Part shown: piece after piece, positions 53,748-63,013 of the stretch
Position numbering within the stretch: the first letter of the stretch is position 1
Layout of the letters: every line of letters begins with the position of its first letter
Assembly: GCA_009993955.1 (NCBI GenBank)
Contig: JAACSL010000016.1
Coordinates: forward strand, 1 to 64,000
Source of the DNA: Paraglaciecola sp.
GTDB taxonomy: Bacteria; Pseudomonadota; Gammaproteobacteria; Enterobacterales; Alteromonadaceae
DNA: 64,000 nucleotides
Reading direction: 5' to 3'
Notes under the pieces: model-generated
What the model was told of the DNA's origin: nothing
Seen by the model: the letters and a program-made list of their open reading frames with translations, nothing else
Databases searched by the model: none
Made by a program: the position numbers and the translations under genes

Positions 53748-54851
53748 GTGAAAACTTTTGTTTGCCAATGTGGAAACAAGACGCATTTTATCAACAGCAA
53801 GTGCGTTGCCTGTGGCCTGATGCTGGGTTTTTTACCAGACACGGGCCAAATGAGCGCCTTCACGCGACATCAAAGCGGTAAGCTACAAGCATCAAGCAAT
53901 GGGCGGGTTTACAAGCAGTGCAAAAATTATGTGGATCACAACGTGTGCAATTGGATGATCCCTGACGATGAGCCTCAAGAATACTGCTGTGCTTGTCAAC
54001 TCAACGAAGCGACCCCGAATCTTGCAGTGAAAGGTAACGCCACACTTTGGTATCGTTTAGAACAAGCAAAACGCCGTCTCTTATACACGCTGTTCAAATT
54101 CAAATTACCCGTGACTAACCGTAAACAAGACCCACTCACTGGCCTCGGCTTTGCCTTTTTAGAAGATGAGATCGAAGACGCCTTTGGCAAGGAGTTAACG
54201 GTCAAAAATTATGTCACTACCGGTCACAATGCCGGCATCATTACCATCAATGTCAATGAAGCAAAACACAGTTCACGTGTGCACATGCGCGAATTAATGA
54301 ATGAAGGTTATCGCACCCTAGTTGGCCACTTCCGCCATGAGGCAGGTCATTATTACTGGGACAGATTGATCAGGAATTCAGCCAACCTTAGTGCTTACAG
54401 AACGTTATTTGGTGATGAACGTATGGACTATGCTGAGGCCATGAAAGACTATTATGCCCAAGGCCCCAAAAAAAATTGGCAAAATGTGTGGATCAGCGCC
54501 TATGCCAGTATGCATCCATGGGAAGATTGGGCAGAAACCTGGGCTCACTACTTACACATGGTGGATACCCTTGAAACCGCCAGTGATTTTGATTTCAGTA
54601 TTTCGGGGAATAAAGTGGCCAATCCTTTGATGTTAGGTGAGCACTTAGATTTTGGTTACACCGCCACCAGTTTTACCCACATATTTAACGACTGGTGTCG
54701 TTTGACCGCCGCCTTAAATGGTTTGAATCGCAGCATGGGTTTAGATGATGCGTATCCGTTTGTGATTCCCATTACCGCCCTGAATAAGTTGCGTTTTGTG
54801 CATGAAGTTGTGATGCAAAATGCCCAACAGCCCATGCAACACGCTATTTAG
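53748..54851 (+). CDS. zinc-ribbon putative metallopeptidase (DUF2248/Peptidase_Mx type)
   Basis: 367 residues from GTG 53748, with GAGGA at 53736-53740. An N-terminal zinc ribbon (CQCG...CVACG, residues 5-27) and a second Cys cluster (CNW...CCACQ) precede a helical domain containing the zinc-protease motif HFRHEAGHYYWD (HExxH) and a downstream Glu-rich helix WEDWAETWAHYLHM. It is a predicted cytosolic metallopeptidase of unknown substrate. Its 3' end overlaps the Anbu gene by 8 bp in convergent orientation. Homologues often occur near ATP-grasp/alpha-E/Anbu genes, which suggests a shared pathway. Confidence 0.85.
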   Translation: MKTFVCQCGNKTHFINSKCVACGLMLGFLPDTGQMSAFTRHQSGKLQASSNGRVYKQCKNYVDHNVCNWMIPDDEPQEYCCACQLNEATPNLAVKGNATLWYRLEQAKRRLLYTLFKFKLPVTNRKQDPLTGLGFAFLEDEIEDAFGKELTVKNYVTTGHNAGIITINVNEAKHSSRVHMRELMNEGYRTLVGHFRHEAGHYYWDRLIRNSANLSAYRTLFGDERMDYAEAMKDYYAQGPKKNWQNVWISAYASMHPWEDWAETWAHYLHMVDTLETASDFDFSISGNKVANPLMLGEHLDFGYTATSFTHIFNDWCRLTAALNGLNRSMGLDDAYPFVIPITALNKLRFVHEVVMQNAQQPMQHAI

Positions 54852-55590
54852 TGACAGGTTTTTCCCATTCAAAACGCGGCAAACGATTAAAAGCCCGTTT
54901 GAGTCCTTCGTTCCAATGTTTTTGCACGGATTTGTACATCGTACTATTAACGTTTAATGAGGTGCGATAAGGCGCCTCAATGTGATTGTTAGTATGGATG
55001 GCCAACTCAATAGGTGGGCCAACGGAAATATTGCTGCGAATCGTGGAGTCCAACGAGACAATGGCACAGCGTGCCGCATCTTCTAACGAAGTCGTCGGGC
55101 CAATGATGCGATCAAGAATGGGTTTACCGTATTTATTTTCACCAATCTGCAAGTAAGGTGTTTCTGCCGACGCGGTAATGTAATTGCCTTGAGGATACAC
55201 TAAAAAAATCTCGCAGGGCTGCCCCGCTATCTGCCCACCCAAGATAAAGCTCGACTCCGCACTCATCATGGATTTACCCATGGCTTCAGCATGTTGTTTT
55301 TGTTCACGCTGACTTAATTGCCCAATATATTTGGCAATTTCGTGCAAATAATCCGCTTTCAACAAATTAAATTTAGCGTCAGGATCTTCTAAATCAGCCT
55401 TGATGGCATTAATCACAGCTTGCGACGTGGCCAGGCTGCCAGACGTTAATAAAACCAAAGTACGATTATTCGGGTAAACAAAGGTGGTCATTTTGCTATA
55501 AATTGCGACGTAATCGACACCCGCATTGGTACGGGAGTCCGACGCAAAGACCAAACCTTTGTTGACATTTAAGGCTAAACAGTAAGTCAA
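54844..55590 (-). CDS. Anbu (ancestral beta subunit) proteasome-like Ntn hydrolase
   Basis: 248 residues from TTG 55590. This start is chosen because removal of Met exposes the Thr in TYCLALNVNKGLVFASDSRT, the N-terminal nucleophile of the proteasome beta family; the longer open frame to 55653 would bury it. Counting Thr as 1, Asp17 and a Lys at 32 match the catalytic set. Length and blocks such as SAESSFILGGQIAGQP and RCAIVSLDSTIRSNISVG fit Anbu rather than HslV. Anbu forms open helical assemblies with no proven substrate. It is divergent from the ATP-grasp gene over a 174-bp spacer. Confidence 0.92.
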   Translation of the reverse strand: MTYCLALNVNKGLVFASDSRTNAGVDYVAIYSKMTTFVYPNNRTLVLLTSGSLATSQAVINAIKADLEDPDAKFNLLKADYLHEIAKYIGQLSQREQKQHAEAMGKSMMSAESSFILGGQIAGQPCEIFLVYPQGNYITASAETPYLQIGENKYGKPILDRIIGPTTSLEDAARCAIVSLDSTIRSNISVGPPIELAIHTNNHIEAPYRTSLNVNSTMYKSVQKHWNEGLKRAFNRLPRFEWEKPVTK

Positions 55591-55701
55591 TTTTATTCTC
55601 GCAATGCACTGTATGTGGACAACAGGGTGTGTCCAGAATGGTTCTTGAGGCATGACATTTTGAATGCCTCAGCAGAGAAACACAATTTATTTGTGGTAAA
55701 T

Positions 55702-55722
55702 ACGCCTTTATATGTAAGGCGT
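55702..55722. promoter_or_regulatory. hairpin in the Anbu / ATP-grasp divergent promoter region
   Basis: ACGCCTT and AAGGCGT form a 7-bp inverted repeat with a seven-base TATATGT centre, 43 bp before the ATP-grasp start. It could be an operator shared by the two divergent units. No known regulator consensus is recognised. Confidence 0.4.
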
Positions 55723-55764
55723 TATTTGTATACTGGATGTCCAAATAACAAGTAAGGAGTAGCT

Positions 55765-57219
55765 ATGACGATACGTTGGGGCAGTTACAAAGTAGGACAT
55801 TTGCATGACGAGTTAGTGCGAGTAGCCGGCAAGCCACGAGACTATGCGCAAGTACTCTGCGATTATTTACGCAATTTAAGTGATGCAGAATTGGTTGAAT
55901 ATAAAGCCGCCGCCGAATCTGCTATCCATGTTATGGGGATCACGTTTCGCGTTTATCACGACAAAGAAGGATCCATTGATCGTGCCTGGCCGTTCGACAT
56001 CATTCCGCGCCTCATTGACAAAAAAGAGTGGCAAACCATTGAAGTCGGCCTTAAACAACGGGTAAAAGCCCTGAATCTCTTTATTGATGATCTGTATAAC
56101 GAACAAAAAATTGTCAAAGACGGTGTTTTCCCTGCTGACTTACTAAAAAAATCCGAAAATTTCTTGCATGAATGTAAAGGGTTTAGCCCGCCACTGGGCA
56201 TTTGGGCACACATCTGTGGCTCAGACTTAGTGCGTGATAACAAAGGCACGGTCTATGTTTTAGAAGACAACCTGCGCGTGCCTTCTGGGGTGTCTTACAT
56301 GCTTGAAAATCGCCAAGTGATGAAGCGGGTCTTCCCAGAAATGTTTGAACAGTACAACATTATGCCGGTAGACAATTACCCATCCGATTTGTACGACATG
56401 TTAGCTGCCATGTCACCGCGTGACATTGCCGAACCCGAAATTGTGGTCCTCACCCCGGGGATCTACAACTCCGCCTACTTTGAACATGCCTATTTAGCCC
56501 AGCAAATGGGGGCTGAATTGGTAGTGGGTAGCGATTTAGTGGTGGGTGACGATGACTGTGTTTACATGCGTACCATCAATGGTTTGTCGCGGGTAGATGT
56601 GGTGTATCGACGCATTGATGATTGGTTTCTCGACCCTGAAGTATTTAATCCAGAATCTACTTTGGGTGTGCCGGGCATTATGCGTGCTTGGAAAGCCGGT
56701 AATGTGGCGCTGGCTAATGCGCCAGGCTCAGGGGTGGCCGACGACAAAGTGGTATATGCCTTCGTGCCAGACATCATCAAATATTATTTAGGTGAAGAGG
56801 CTATTCTGGCAAATGTACCCACCTATAAGTGTGTTAATCCGGATGAACGCGCCTATGTGCTAGAAAACATCGCGTCTATGGTGGTTAAGCCTGCCAATGA
56901 AAGTGGTGGTTACGGCATGTTGATTGGGCCGCATTCTTCTGCCAAAGAGCATGAAAAATTCCGTAAGCTTATTATCAAAGATCCACGTAACTATGTAGCG
57001 CAGCCCATGTTAATTCTATCTACAGCACCCACCATGGTGGACACCAAAGTAGAGCCGCGACATTTAGACTTACGCCCCTTTATTTTAAGTGGCAAAGATA
57101 TCAAGGTGACCACCGGTGGATTGACCCGGGTTGCCATGGTGAAAGGGTCAACGGTGGTTAACTCTTCGCAAGGTGGTGGCAGCAAAGATACGTGGATCGT
57201 TGATATGGAGGGCATGTAA
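55765..57219 (+). CDS. circularly permuted ATP-grasp type 2 protein (DUF404/DUF407)
   Basis: 484 residues, close to family length. Characteristic blocks are AWPFDIIPRLIDKKEWQTIE, RVKALNLFIDDLYNEQ, YVLEDNLRVPSGVSYMLENR, and the ATP-grasp segment VVKPANESGGYGMLIGP. The family is predicted to ligate an amino acid or peptide by a carboxylate-amine reaction, and is usually next to alpha-E and, in many genomes, Anbu or transglutaminase-like genes. RBS AAGGAG precedes the ATG. It opens the operon, and alpha-E begins one base after its stop. Confidence 0.95.
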   Translation: MTIRWGSYKVGHLHDELVRVAGKPRDYAQVLCDYLRNLSDAELVEYKAAAESAIHVMGITFRVYHDKEGSIDRAWPFDIIPRLIDKKEWQTIEVGLKQRVKALNLFIDDLYNEQKIVKDGVFPADLLKKSENFLHECKGFSPPLGIWAHICGSDLVRDNKGTVYVLEDNLRVPSGVSYMLENRQVMKRVFPEMFEQYNIMPVDNYPSDLYDMLAAMSPRDIAEPEIVVLTPGIYNSAYFEHAYLAQQMGAELVVGSDLVVGDDDCVYMRTINGLSRVDVVYRRIDDWFLDPEVFNPESTLGVPGIMRAWKAGNVALANAPGSGVADDKVVYAFVPDIIKYYLGEEAILANVPTYKCVNPDERAYVLENIASMVVKPANESGGYGMLIGPHSSAKEHEKFRKLIIKDPRNYVAQPMLILSTAPTMVDTKVEPRHLDLRPFILSGKDIKVTTGGLTRVAMVKGSTVVNSSQGGGSKDTWIVDMEGM

Positions 57220-57220
57220 T

Positions 57221-58150
57221 ATGTTGTCACGAGTAGCCAATAACTTATGTTGGATGGGACGTTATTTAGAACGTGCCGAGAATACAGCGCGCCTGATCAA
57301 CGTGAACTCCAACTTACTCTTGGATTTACCCAAGAGTATTGTTTTGGGCTGGGAGCCCATCGTCGATATTCTGTCCTTTCGTGAGCTGTATTACGCCAAA
57401 CATAAAGAGGCGACAGAACGCGGGGTTATTACCTTCATGGTGGCTGACAAAAATAACGCAGGCTCTATAGTCGGTTCATTAAGTGCCGCACGGGAAAATG
57501 CGCGCACTATTCGTGAAATTATCCCCCGTGAAGCATGGGAACAAATTAATGAACTGTATTTATTTGCCATTGATAATTGCCAAAAAGCCGTTGCAAGGCG
57601 CAGTCGTTATGAGTTTTTAAGCAAAATTATCGAATCAAATCAGATGATTACAGGCATACTCGCGGGCACCATGACCCACGACGAAGGTTATGAGTTCTTG
57701 CGGGTTGGTCGTAATATTGAACGCGCAGATATGACAACACGTATCATTGATGTGCGCTCCGCCTCCTTATTGCAAGAAACGGAAACTGAGCAGTCAGCTT
57801 TTGAAAATTTGCAGTGGATGAGCGTCTTAAAATCCTTAACCGCTTACCAAATGTATCGTCGAGAAATGCGTTTACGCATCAGAAGACCAGACGTTTTAAA
57901 GTTCTTGTTACTGGAAGATAGGTTTCCGCGCTCGTTGTTACATACCGTGCAACAAGCAGAGCAGTGTGTCAGAACCTTGCCTAATCATGAAGGCATCGTA
58001 GTGCACATCAAAGCGCTGGAAAGTAAGTTGTTGGCGGCGAACCCGCAAACGCTCATACAAGAAAAACTGCACGAGTTCATCGACGAAATGCAATTGGGCT
58101 TGATCAGTATATTTGATGCCATAAACGCCACGTATTTCTATCATGAATAA
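57221..58150 (+). CDS. alpha-E domain-containing protein (DUF403)
   Basis: 309 residues from ATG 57221; GGAGGG lies a short distance upstream inside the ATP-grasp gene. A longer frame from 57173 is not supported. The conserved start MLSRVANNLCWMGRYLERAE and helical blocks such as REIIPREAWEQINEL and FLRVGRNIERADMTTRIIDV mark the all-helical alpha-E family. It is the constant partner of DUF404/407 ATP-grasp proteins and probably forms a complex with them. It has no known catalytic residues. Confidence 0.95.
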   Translation: MLSRVANNLCWMGRYLERAENTARLINVNSNLLLDLPKSIVLGWEPIVDILSFRELYYAKHKEATERGVITFMVADKNNAGSIVGSLSAARENARTIREIIPREAWEQINELYLFAIDNCQKAVARRSRYEFLSKIIESNQMITGILAGTMTHDEGYEFLRVGRNIERADMTTRIIDVRSASLLQETETEQSAFENLQWMSVLKSLTAYQMYRREMRLRIRRPDVLKFLLLEDRFPRSLLHTVQQAEQCVRTLPNHEGIVVHIKALESKLLAANPQTLIQEKLHEFIDEMQLGLISIFDAINATYFYHE

Positions 58151-58181
58151 ATGTTCAACCATTGCTGAATGACGAGTCTTT

Positions 58182-60071
58182 GTGACTAATAAAACCGATA
58201 CTAAAGCGACACCCTTTGGCACCTTGCTGGGCATTGCACCCGGTGGGGTGCCTTCTTATTCCAGCGATTATGACAGCGCAGATGAACGTCAATATCCCAA
58301 TCGTGCCGCCTATCGTAGTTATTACGACGGCATTTACATGGGCTACAAGTGGCAGTGTGTAGAGTTTGCACGGCGTTGGTTGTACATCAATAAAGGTTAT
58401 ATTTTTAATGATGTGTCCATGGCCTATGAGATCTTCAATCTGCGCACAGTGCGAGAAGTAGCCACCAATCAGCTACTGCCTTTTCAAGCCTTTAAAAATG
58501 GTGCCCAGCGCCATCCTGAACCCGGATCGTTGTTGATTTGGGAAGAAGGCGGTGAGTTTAAACACACTGGGCATGTCGCCATTGTCACCGAAGTGACCGA
58601 TAATTATGTGCGCATTGTTGAGCAAAACATGGACTTTGCCTTATGGCCACAAGGCTGCGACTATTCCCGAGAAATACGCGCCAAAGTCGGCAGTGAAAAT
58701 GACTATTGGTTAGAGTGTTCTTTCAGTGATGCGACAATTTTGGGCTGGATGATTCAAACCCCAGATACGACCTTTAGTGAGATTATTGATCCTGATCCCG
58801 TTGAGTTATTTAATCTCAAGCCGGCGACGGCCCACACCTCATCCTATGTATATAAACCGTGGCTAAACATTGCCAATGCCGATGAAGCGGCGTATGTCGA
58901 GATGATGAAGGGGCACTGGTTAAGTTCGGTGCAAGATGATCATCTTAATTACTACATGATGTCCCAAACTGCCCAAGAAGCCTTGGAATCGGCAACAGAC
59001 GAGTTACATGGTATGTTCATGCACGCCACGGACTATGTGTTACAGCACGATCACCTCCTTGATCTGTTTGGTCTGCCCGCTTCAATTATTCCGCGTATTC
59101 GCCAATCTTGGGATAATCGCCTCAATCAATTGATCACCAGTCGTTTTGACTTTGCCATGTCGGAACGCGGCATCAAAGTCTACGAGTACAACTGCGATTC
59201 TGCCTCGTGTTACATGGAAACGGGCAAAGTACAGGGTAAATGGGCCAAGCATTTAGGCATCAAACACGGTGACGATGCCGGCGAACAATTGTTTAATGAA
59301 TTGGTGAAAGCCTGGCGTGAATCAGAGGTAGACGGTCTGGTGCATGTGCTGCAAGACAACGATGCAGAAGAAGATTACCACGCCCTGTTTATGTTATCGG
59401 CCATTGAAGCGGCGGGTCATCAAGGGCAACGTGTGGTGGGCTTGGCCTCGTTAAGTTGGAATGCAGAGGGCGATATTGTTGATGAACACGGCAATAAAGT
59501 GCGCTGGGTATGGAAAACCTGGGCCTGGGAAACGGCCCTAGATCAATTGCGTATTGAGCAGGATGCCAGCAAAGAGATCCACGATAAAATTCGCGCCCCC
59601 GGCAGTATCCCCAGCTTAAGTGACGTATTGTTGCGTAAAGAGATCATGGTATTTGAACCCTTATGGACCTTGATCCCAAGTAACAAAGCCATACTCCCGG
59701 TCTTATGGTCCTTGTTCCCCAATCACCCCTTGTTGTTGAATACCAGTTTTGAGTTAAGTGACGACCTGCTGGCCAGTGGTTATGTGGTAAAACCTATCGT
59801 CGGGCGCTGTGGTTATAACATCCAATTAATTGACAAAAATCACCAAGTATTGGCCAACAAAGATGGTGCCTTTGCGGATCGCGCACAAATTTATCAACAG
59901 TTATTTGCCTTGCCCAAAGTAGGCCCCTACTTTGTGCAAGTGTGTACCTTTACGGCAGCGGGAAACTACGCAGGCAGCGGCGTGCGGGTAGACAAAAGTA
60001 TGATTATCGGCAAAGACAGTGACTGCATGGCACTGCGTATTGACGATGATTTATCATTTTTAGATGGGTAG
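58182..60071 (+). CDS. gss: bifunctional glutathionylspermidine synthetase/amidase
   Basis: 629 residues (E. coli Gss has 619). The N-terminal CHAP-type amidase domain (about 1-200) has the catalytic Cys59 in KWQCVEFARRW, the same number as in E. coli, and His in KHTGHVAIVTEV. The C-terminal ATP-grasp-type synthetase (about 235-620) has KVYEYNCDSASCYMETG and VWKTWAWETA. It joins glutathione and spermidine using ATP and also hydrolyses the product. GTG 58182 is the likely start. It stands 31 bp after alpha-E and 6 bp before the M42-like gene. Confidence 0.95.
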   Translation: MTNKTDTKATPFGTLLGIAPGGVPSYSSDYDSADERQYPNRAAYRSYYDGIYMGYKWQCVEFARRWLYINKGYIFNDVSMAYEIFNLRTVREVATNQLLPFQAFKNGAQRHPEPGSLLIWEEGGEFKHTGHVAIVTEVTDNYVRIVEQNMDFALWPQGCDYSREIRAKVGSENDYWLECSFSDATILGWMIQTPDTTFSEIIDPDPVELFNLKPATAHTSSYVYKPWLNIANADEAAYVEMMKGHWLSSVQDDHLNYYMMSQTAQEALESATDELHGMFMHATDYVLQHDHLLDLFGLPASIIPRIRQSWDNRLNQLITSRFDFAMSERGIKVYEYNCDSASCYMETGKVQGKWAKHLGIKHGDDAGEQLFNELVKAWRESEVDGLVHVLQDNDAEEDYHALFMLSAIEAAGHQGQRVVGLASLSWNAEGDIVDEHGNKVRWVWKTWAWETALDQLRIEQDASKEIHDKIRAPGSIPSLSDVLLRKEIMVFEPLWTLIPSNKAILPVLWSLFPNHPLLLNTSFELSDDLLASGYVVKPIVGRCGYNIQLIDKNHQVLANKDGAFADRAQIYQQLFALPKVGPYFVQVCTFTAAGNYAGSGVRVDKSMIIGKDSDCMALRIDDDLSFLDG

Positions 60072-60077
60072 GCAAGC

Positions 60078-61169
60078 ATGATAAGTTCTGTAATACATCC
60101 CGCCACCCATGTTTCGTCGGGTCTACCAGAGTCATTTATTGAACTCCTGCGCACCTTGATCCGCAGCCCCAGTGTAGTGGGGGCTGAGCACTCATTTTTT
60201 CGAGTACTGCAACGAGAACTGGAAGAACGTGGCGCCAAAGTCACGTGGTACGAGGGTTTGCTGGTGGCGCAGGGCAGTAACCCTGATTCCTGCATGTTCT
60301 CTGCTCATATTGACCGTCATGGTCTAGTTTGCACCGGCCCCAACGAGTTTCAGTATGCCGCCTTTGTCGCCGGGGCACGTTCCGATTTATTGGGTAATTC
60401 AGTGAGTGAATCACTGATGCAAAAAATCGTGAATCGTTTTGATGCAGAAGAGGTATATGCCTTTGAGCCATGGTCTGGGGCTTATCGTGGGCGCGGCAAA
60501 ATTACCGGTGCTTACATTTGTGAATTTCGCAATAACCTGATCTTTCAGGTAGAGGGCTTAGATCACTTAGTAGCAGGCACACCAGTGGCGTTTACCGATA
60601 AGCTGATCATGACCGATGAGGCCTTGGTTGGCCAATTAGATAATGTGCTAACCACGGCGGCACTGGTGCATTTGTTTGAACAAGGTTTTCAAGGCACAGC
60701 GTTTTTTACCGCACAAGAAGAGGCGGGTAAAAGTTGGCGCTATCTGCTGGAGTGGTTCCGCCGTTTTGGTGGCTCAACCAATCAATTGATCGTGGTCGAT
60801 ACCAGCCCCTATCCTGATTTAGTCACTGCCAAACAGCAACAATTGGTATTACGAAATAAAGACGCAAACGCCAGTTTTAATGCTGAGCTGAACAAACAGC
60901 TGGTGGATATATGTCAGCACTTAGGCTGTAGTTTTCAATTTAAAGATGAGTACGTCACTGAACAAAATCGTTTACATGAGCTACGTGGCGAACCGTTGTC
61001 GTCTTACGGTTCAACTGAAATGGGGCGGATTATTGCCGCTTCTAATGGTTTAGTAGATGGCACCACCTTACAAATACCCTCCAGTGGTTATCACACCATG
61101 TCAGAATCCGCTCCCCTTGAATCGGTGCAAGCGTTTTTAGCCATACTTCAGCATCTCGCGGTGGATTGA
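60078..61169 (+). CDS. M42/M28-like zinc aminopeptidase or deacylase
   Basis: 363 residues, cytosolic. The dinuclear metal set can be read: His and Asp in SAHIDRHG, bridging Asp in GQLDNVLTTAAL, catalytic Glu pair in TAQEEAGKSW, Asp in VVDTSPYPD, and C-terminal His in SSGYHTMSESA. This resembles M42 (glutamyl-aminopeptidase/endoglucanase-like) peptidases. In this operon it could release an amino acid or peptide added by the ligases (inference). The next gene may begin in its last codons. Confidence 0.85.
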   Translation: MISSVIHPATHVSSGLPESFIELLRTLIRSPSVVGAEHSFFRVLQRELEERGAKVTWYEGLLVAQGSNPDSCMFSAHIDRHGLVCTGPNEFQYAAFVAGARSDLLGNSVSESLMQKIVNRFDAEEVYAFEPWSGAYRGRGKITGAYICEFRNNLIFQVEGLDHLVAGTPVAFTDKLIMTDEALVGQLDNVLTTAALVHLFEQGFQGTAFFTAQEEAGKSWRYLLEWFRRFGGSTNQLIVVDTSPYPDLVTAKQQQLVLRNKDANASFNAELNKQLVDICQHLGCSFQFKDEYVTEQNRLHELRGEPLSSYGSTEMGRIIAASNGLVDGTTLQIPSSGYHTMSESAPLESVQAFLAILQHLAVD

Positions 61170-61183
61170 CACCCTCAGATACT

Positions 61184-62881
61184 ATGACGCAACACATCCT
61201 CATCCCCAAGCTCGAGCAAGTGCTCGGCAAACAATATGTAATAAGTGATCCACGCCGCAACCGGCGCTATCGGCAGGGCTGGCGGAGTGGCAGCGGGCAA
61301 GCAGTGGCGGTGTTGTTGCCCCAAGATTTGCTGAGTTTCTATCGCTGTTTACAGGTGTGTGTGCAAGAGCGAGCCATCATTATCATTCAAGCTGCCAATA
61401 CCGGTTTAACAGAAGGTTCAACCCCCAGTGGTGCTGATTATGATCGGCCCGTGGTGGTGATCAATACCCTGGCCATGAATGCGCTGTATTTACTGAATCA
61501 CGGCGAACAAGTGCTGAGTTTTCCCGGCACCACTTTGTTCAAATTAGAGCAACATCTCAAACCACTGCAGCGGGCGCCGCATTCGGTGATTGGCTCGTCA
61601 TGTTTGGGGGCTTCGGTGGTAGGCGGTATCGCCAATAATTCTGGCGGCGCGTTAATCAAACGTGGCCCCGCCTATACCGAAATGGCCTTGTTTGCCCAAG
61701 TAAACGAGCAAGGGGAATTAGTGCTCGTTAACCATCTGGGCATTGATCTTGGTGATACACCCGAGGCCATGCTTGATAACTTAATGCAGGGACGTTTCCA
61801 ACAAGATGGGCTGACTCATAGCGCTTTGTGTTCAGATCAAGAATATGAACAACGGGTGCGAGCAGTAGACGAAGATTCGCCAAGCCGCTACAACGCCGAC
61901 CCTCGGCGTTTATTTGAAGCCAGTGGCTGTGCAGGCAAGCTTGCAGTGTTTGCGGTAAGGCTGGATACCTTTGCCATGAGCCAACAGGAACAGTGCTTTT
62001 ATATTGGCACCAATGACATGGCGGTGCTGCAAACATTACGTCGCGACATCCTACAGACATTCAAGCATTTGCCGGAAGTGGGTGAATACTTACATAAGGA
62101 CATGTTTGATATTGCTGCCGTTTATGGCAAAGACACCTTTTTAAGTGTGCAACTTCTTGGTACAGATCGACTACCTCGTTTATTTGCCCTAAAAAGTCGG
62201 GTAGATAGCTGGTGTAAACGACTACCATTTATTGCAGATAATGCCAGCGATCGCTTGATGCAATGGCTAAGCAGGCCATTCAAACAGCATTTGCCTGCTC
62301 GCATGTTGGCGTTTCGGGCCAAGTATGATCATCACCTCATACTCAAAATGAGTGACGCAGGCATTGCCGAAGCGAGTGCCTATTTGCAGGCATTTTTTCA
62401 ACAACATGCCGGTGACTATTTTGCATGTAGCAGCGAGGAGGGCAGTAAAGCCACCTTGCACCGCTTTGCCGCCGCCGGCGCAGCCATGCGCTATCACAGT
62501 TTGCATCAACAGCAACTTGGTGAGTTGTTATCTCTCGACATTGCTTTGCCGCGCAATGCGCAAGATTGGTTTGAAACCTTGCCGAGTGATATTAGTCAAC
62601 ACATTGATAAAGCCTTGTATTATGGGCATTTTTTCTGCCATGTTTTTCATCAAGACTATATCCTGAAAAAAGGCAGCGATGCGAAGTACATCAAACAAAA
62701 GATGCTCACTTTGCTGGCGCAGCGCCAAGCCAAATACCCTGCCGAACATAATGTTGGCCACTTGTATGCCGCAGAACCCAATTTGCGTGAATTTTACCAA
62801 AAACTCGATCCCACCAATACCTTTAACCCTGGCATTGGTCAAAGCGATAAACACCGTCGCCAATGCGCCTGCCAGCGCTGA
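61184..62881 (+). CDS. dld: quinone-dependent D-lactate dehydrogenase
   Basis: 565 residues from ATG 61184; a TTG at 61166 overlapping the upstream stop would give 571, the E. coli Dld length. It oxidises D-lactate to pyruvate with FAD and passes electrons to quinone at the inner membrane. The FAD-binding domain has AANTGLTEGSTPSG, PHSVIGSSCLGASVVGG and GPAYTEMALFA. The C-terminal part has EEGSKATLHRFAAAGAAMRY and AEHNVGHLY. It is the last gene of the operon. D-lactate is the end product of the glutathione-dependent glyoxalase route, which may explain its place next to gss (inference). Confidence 0.94.
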   Translation: MTQHILIPKLEQVLGKQYVISDPRRNRRYRQGWRSGSGQAVAVLLPQDLLSFYRCLQVCVQERAIIIIQAANTGLTEGSTPSGADYDRPVVVINTLAMNALYLLNHGEQVLSFPGTTLFKLEQHLKPLQRAPHSVIGSSCLGASVVGGIANNSGGALIKRGPAYTEMALFAQVNEQGELVLVNHLGIDLGDTPEAMLDNLMQGRFQQDGLTHSALCSDQEYEQRVRAVDEDSPSRYNADPRRLFEASGCAGKLAVFAVRLDTFAMSQQEQCFYIGTNDMAVLQTLRRDILQTFKHLPEVGEYLHKDMFDIAAVYGKDTFLSVQLLGTDRLPRLFALKSRVDSWCKRLPFIADNASDRLMQWLSRPFKQHLPARMLAFRAKYDHHLILKMSDAGIAEASAYLQAFFQQHAGDYFACSSEEGSKATLHRFAAAGAAMRYHSLHQQQLGELLSLDIALPRNAQDWFETLPSDISQHIDKALYYGHFFCHVFHQDYILKKGSDAKYIKQKMLTLLAQRQAKYPAEHNVGHLYAAEPNLREFYQKLDPTNTFNPGIGQSDKHRRQCACQR

Positions 62882-63013
62882 GGCGCCAAGCTCGCCATCA
62901 GTAAACATTACTTTTAAGCGCTTTTTGGCTGATCTTTTTTGCCGAGAGCATTGGCGTTATAGGCGCACAAGGTATACTCAGGCAACAAAAAATTAACAAA
63001 TCCAGGCCTTGTC

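Noticed and set aside
53727-62881. A classical proteasome (HslVU or prcBA) locus
   Set aside because: There is a single Anbu-type subunit and no HslU, Mpa or prcA gene. The MoxR ATPase about 12 kb away belongs to a different operon.
62528-62908. 126-codon minus-strand frame over the dld 3' end
   Set aside because: It is antisense to conserved dld sequence such as the EHNVGHLY region and has no independent support.
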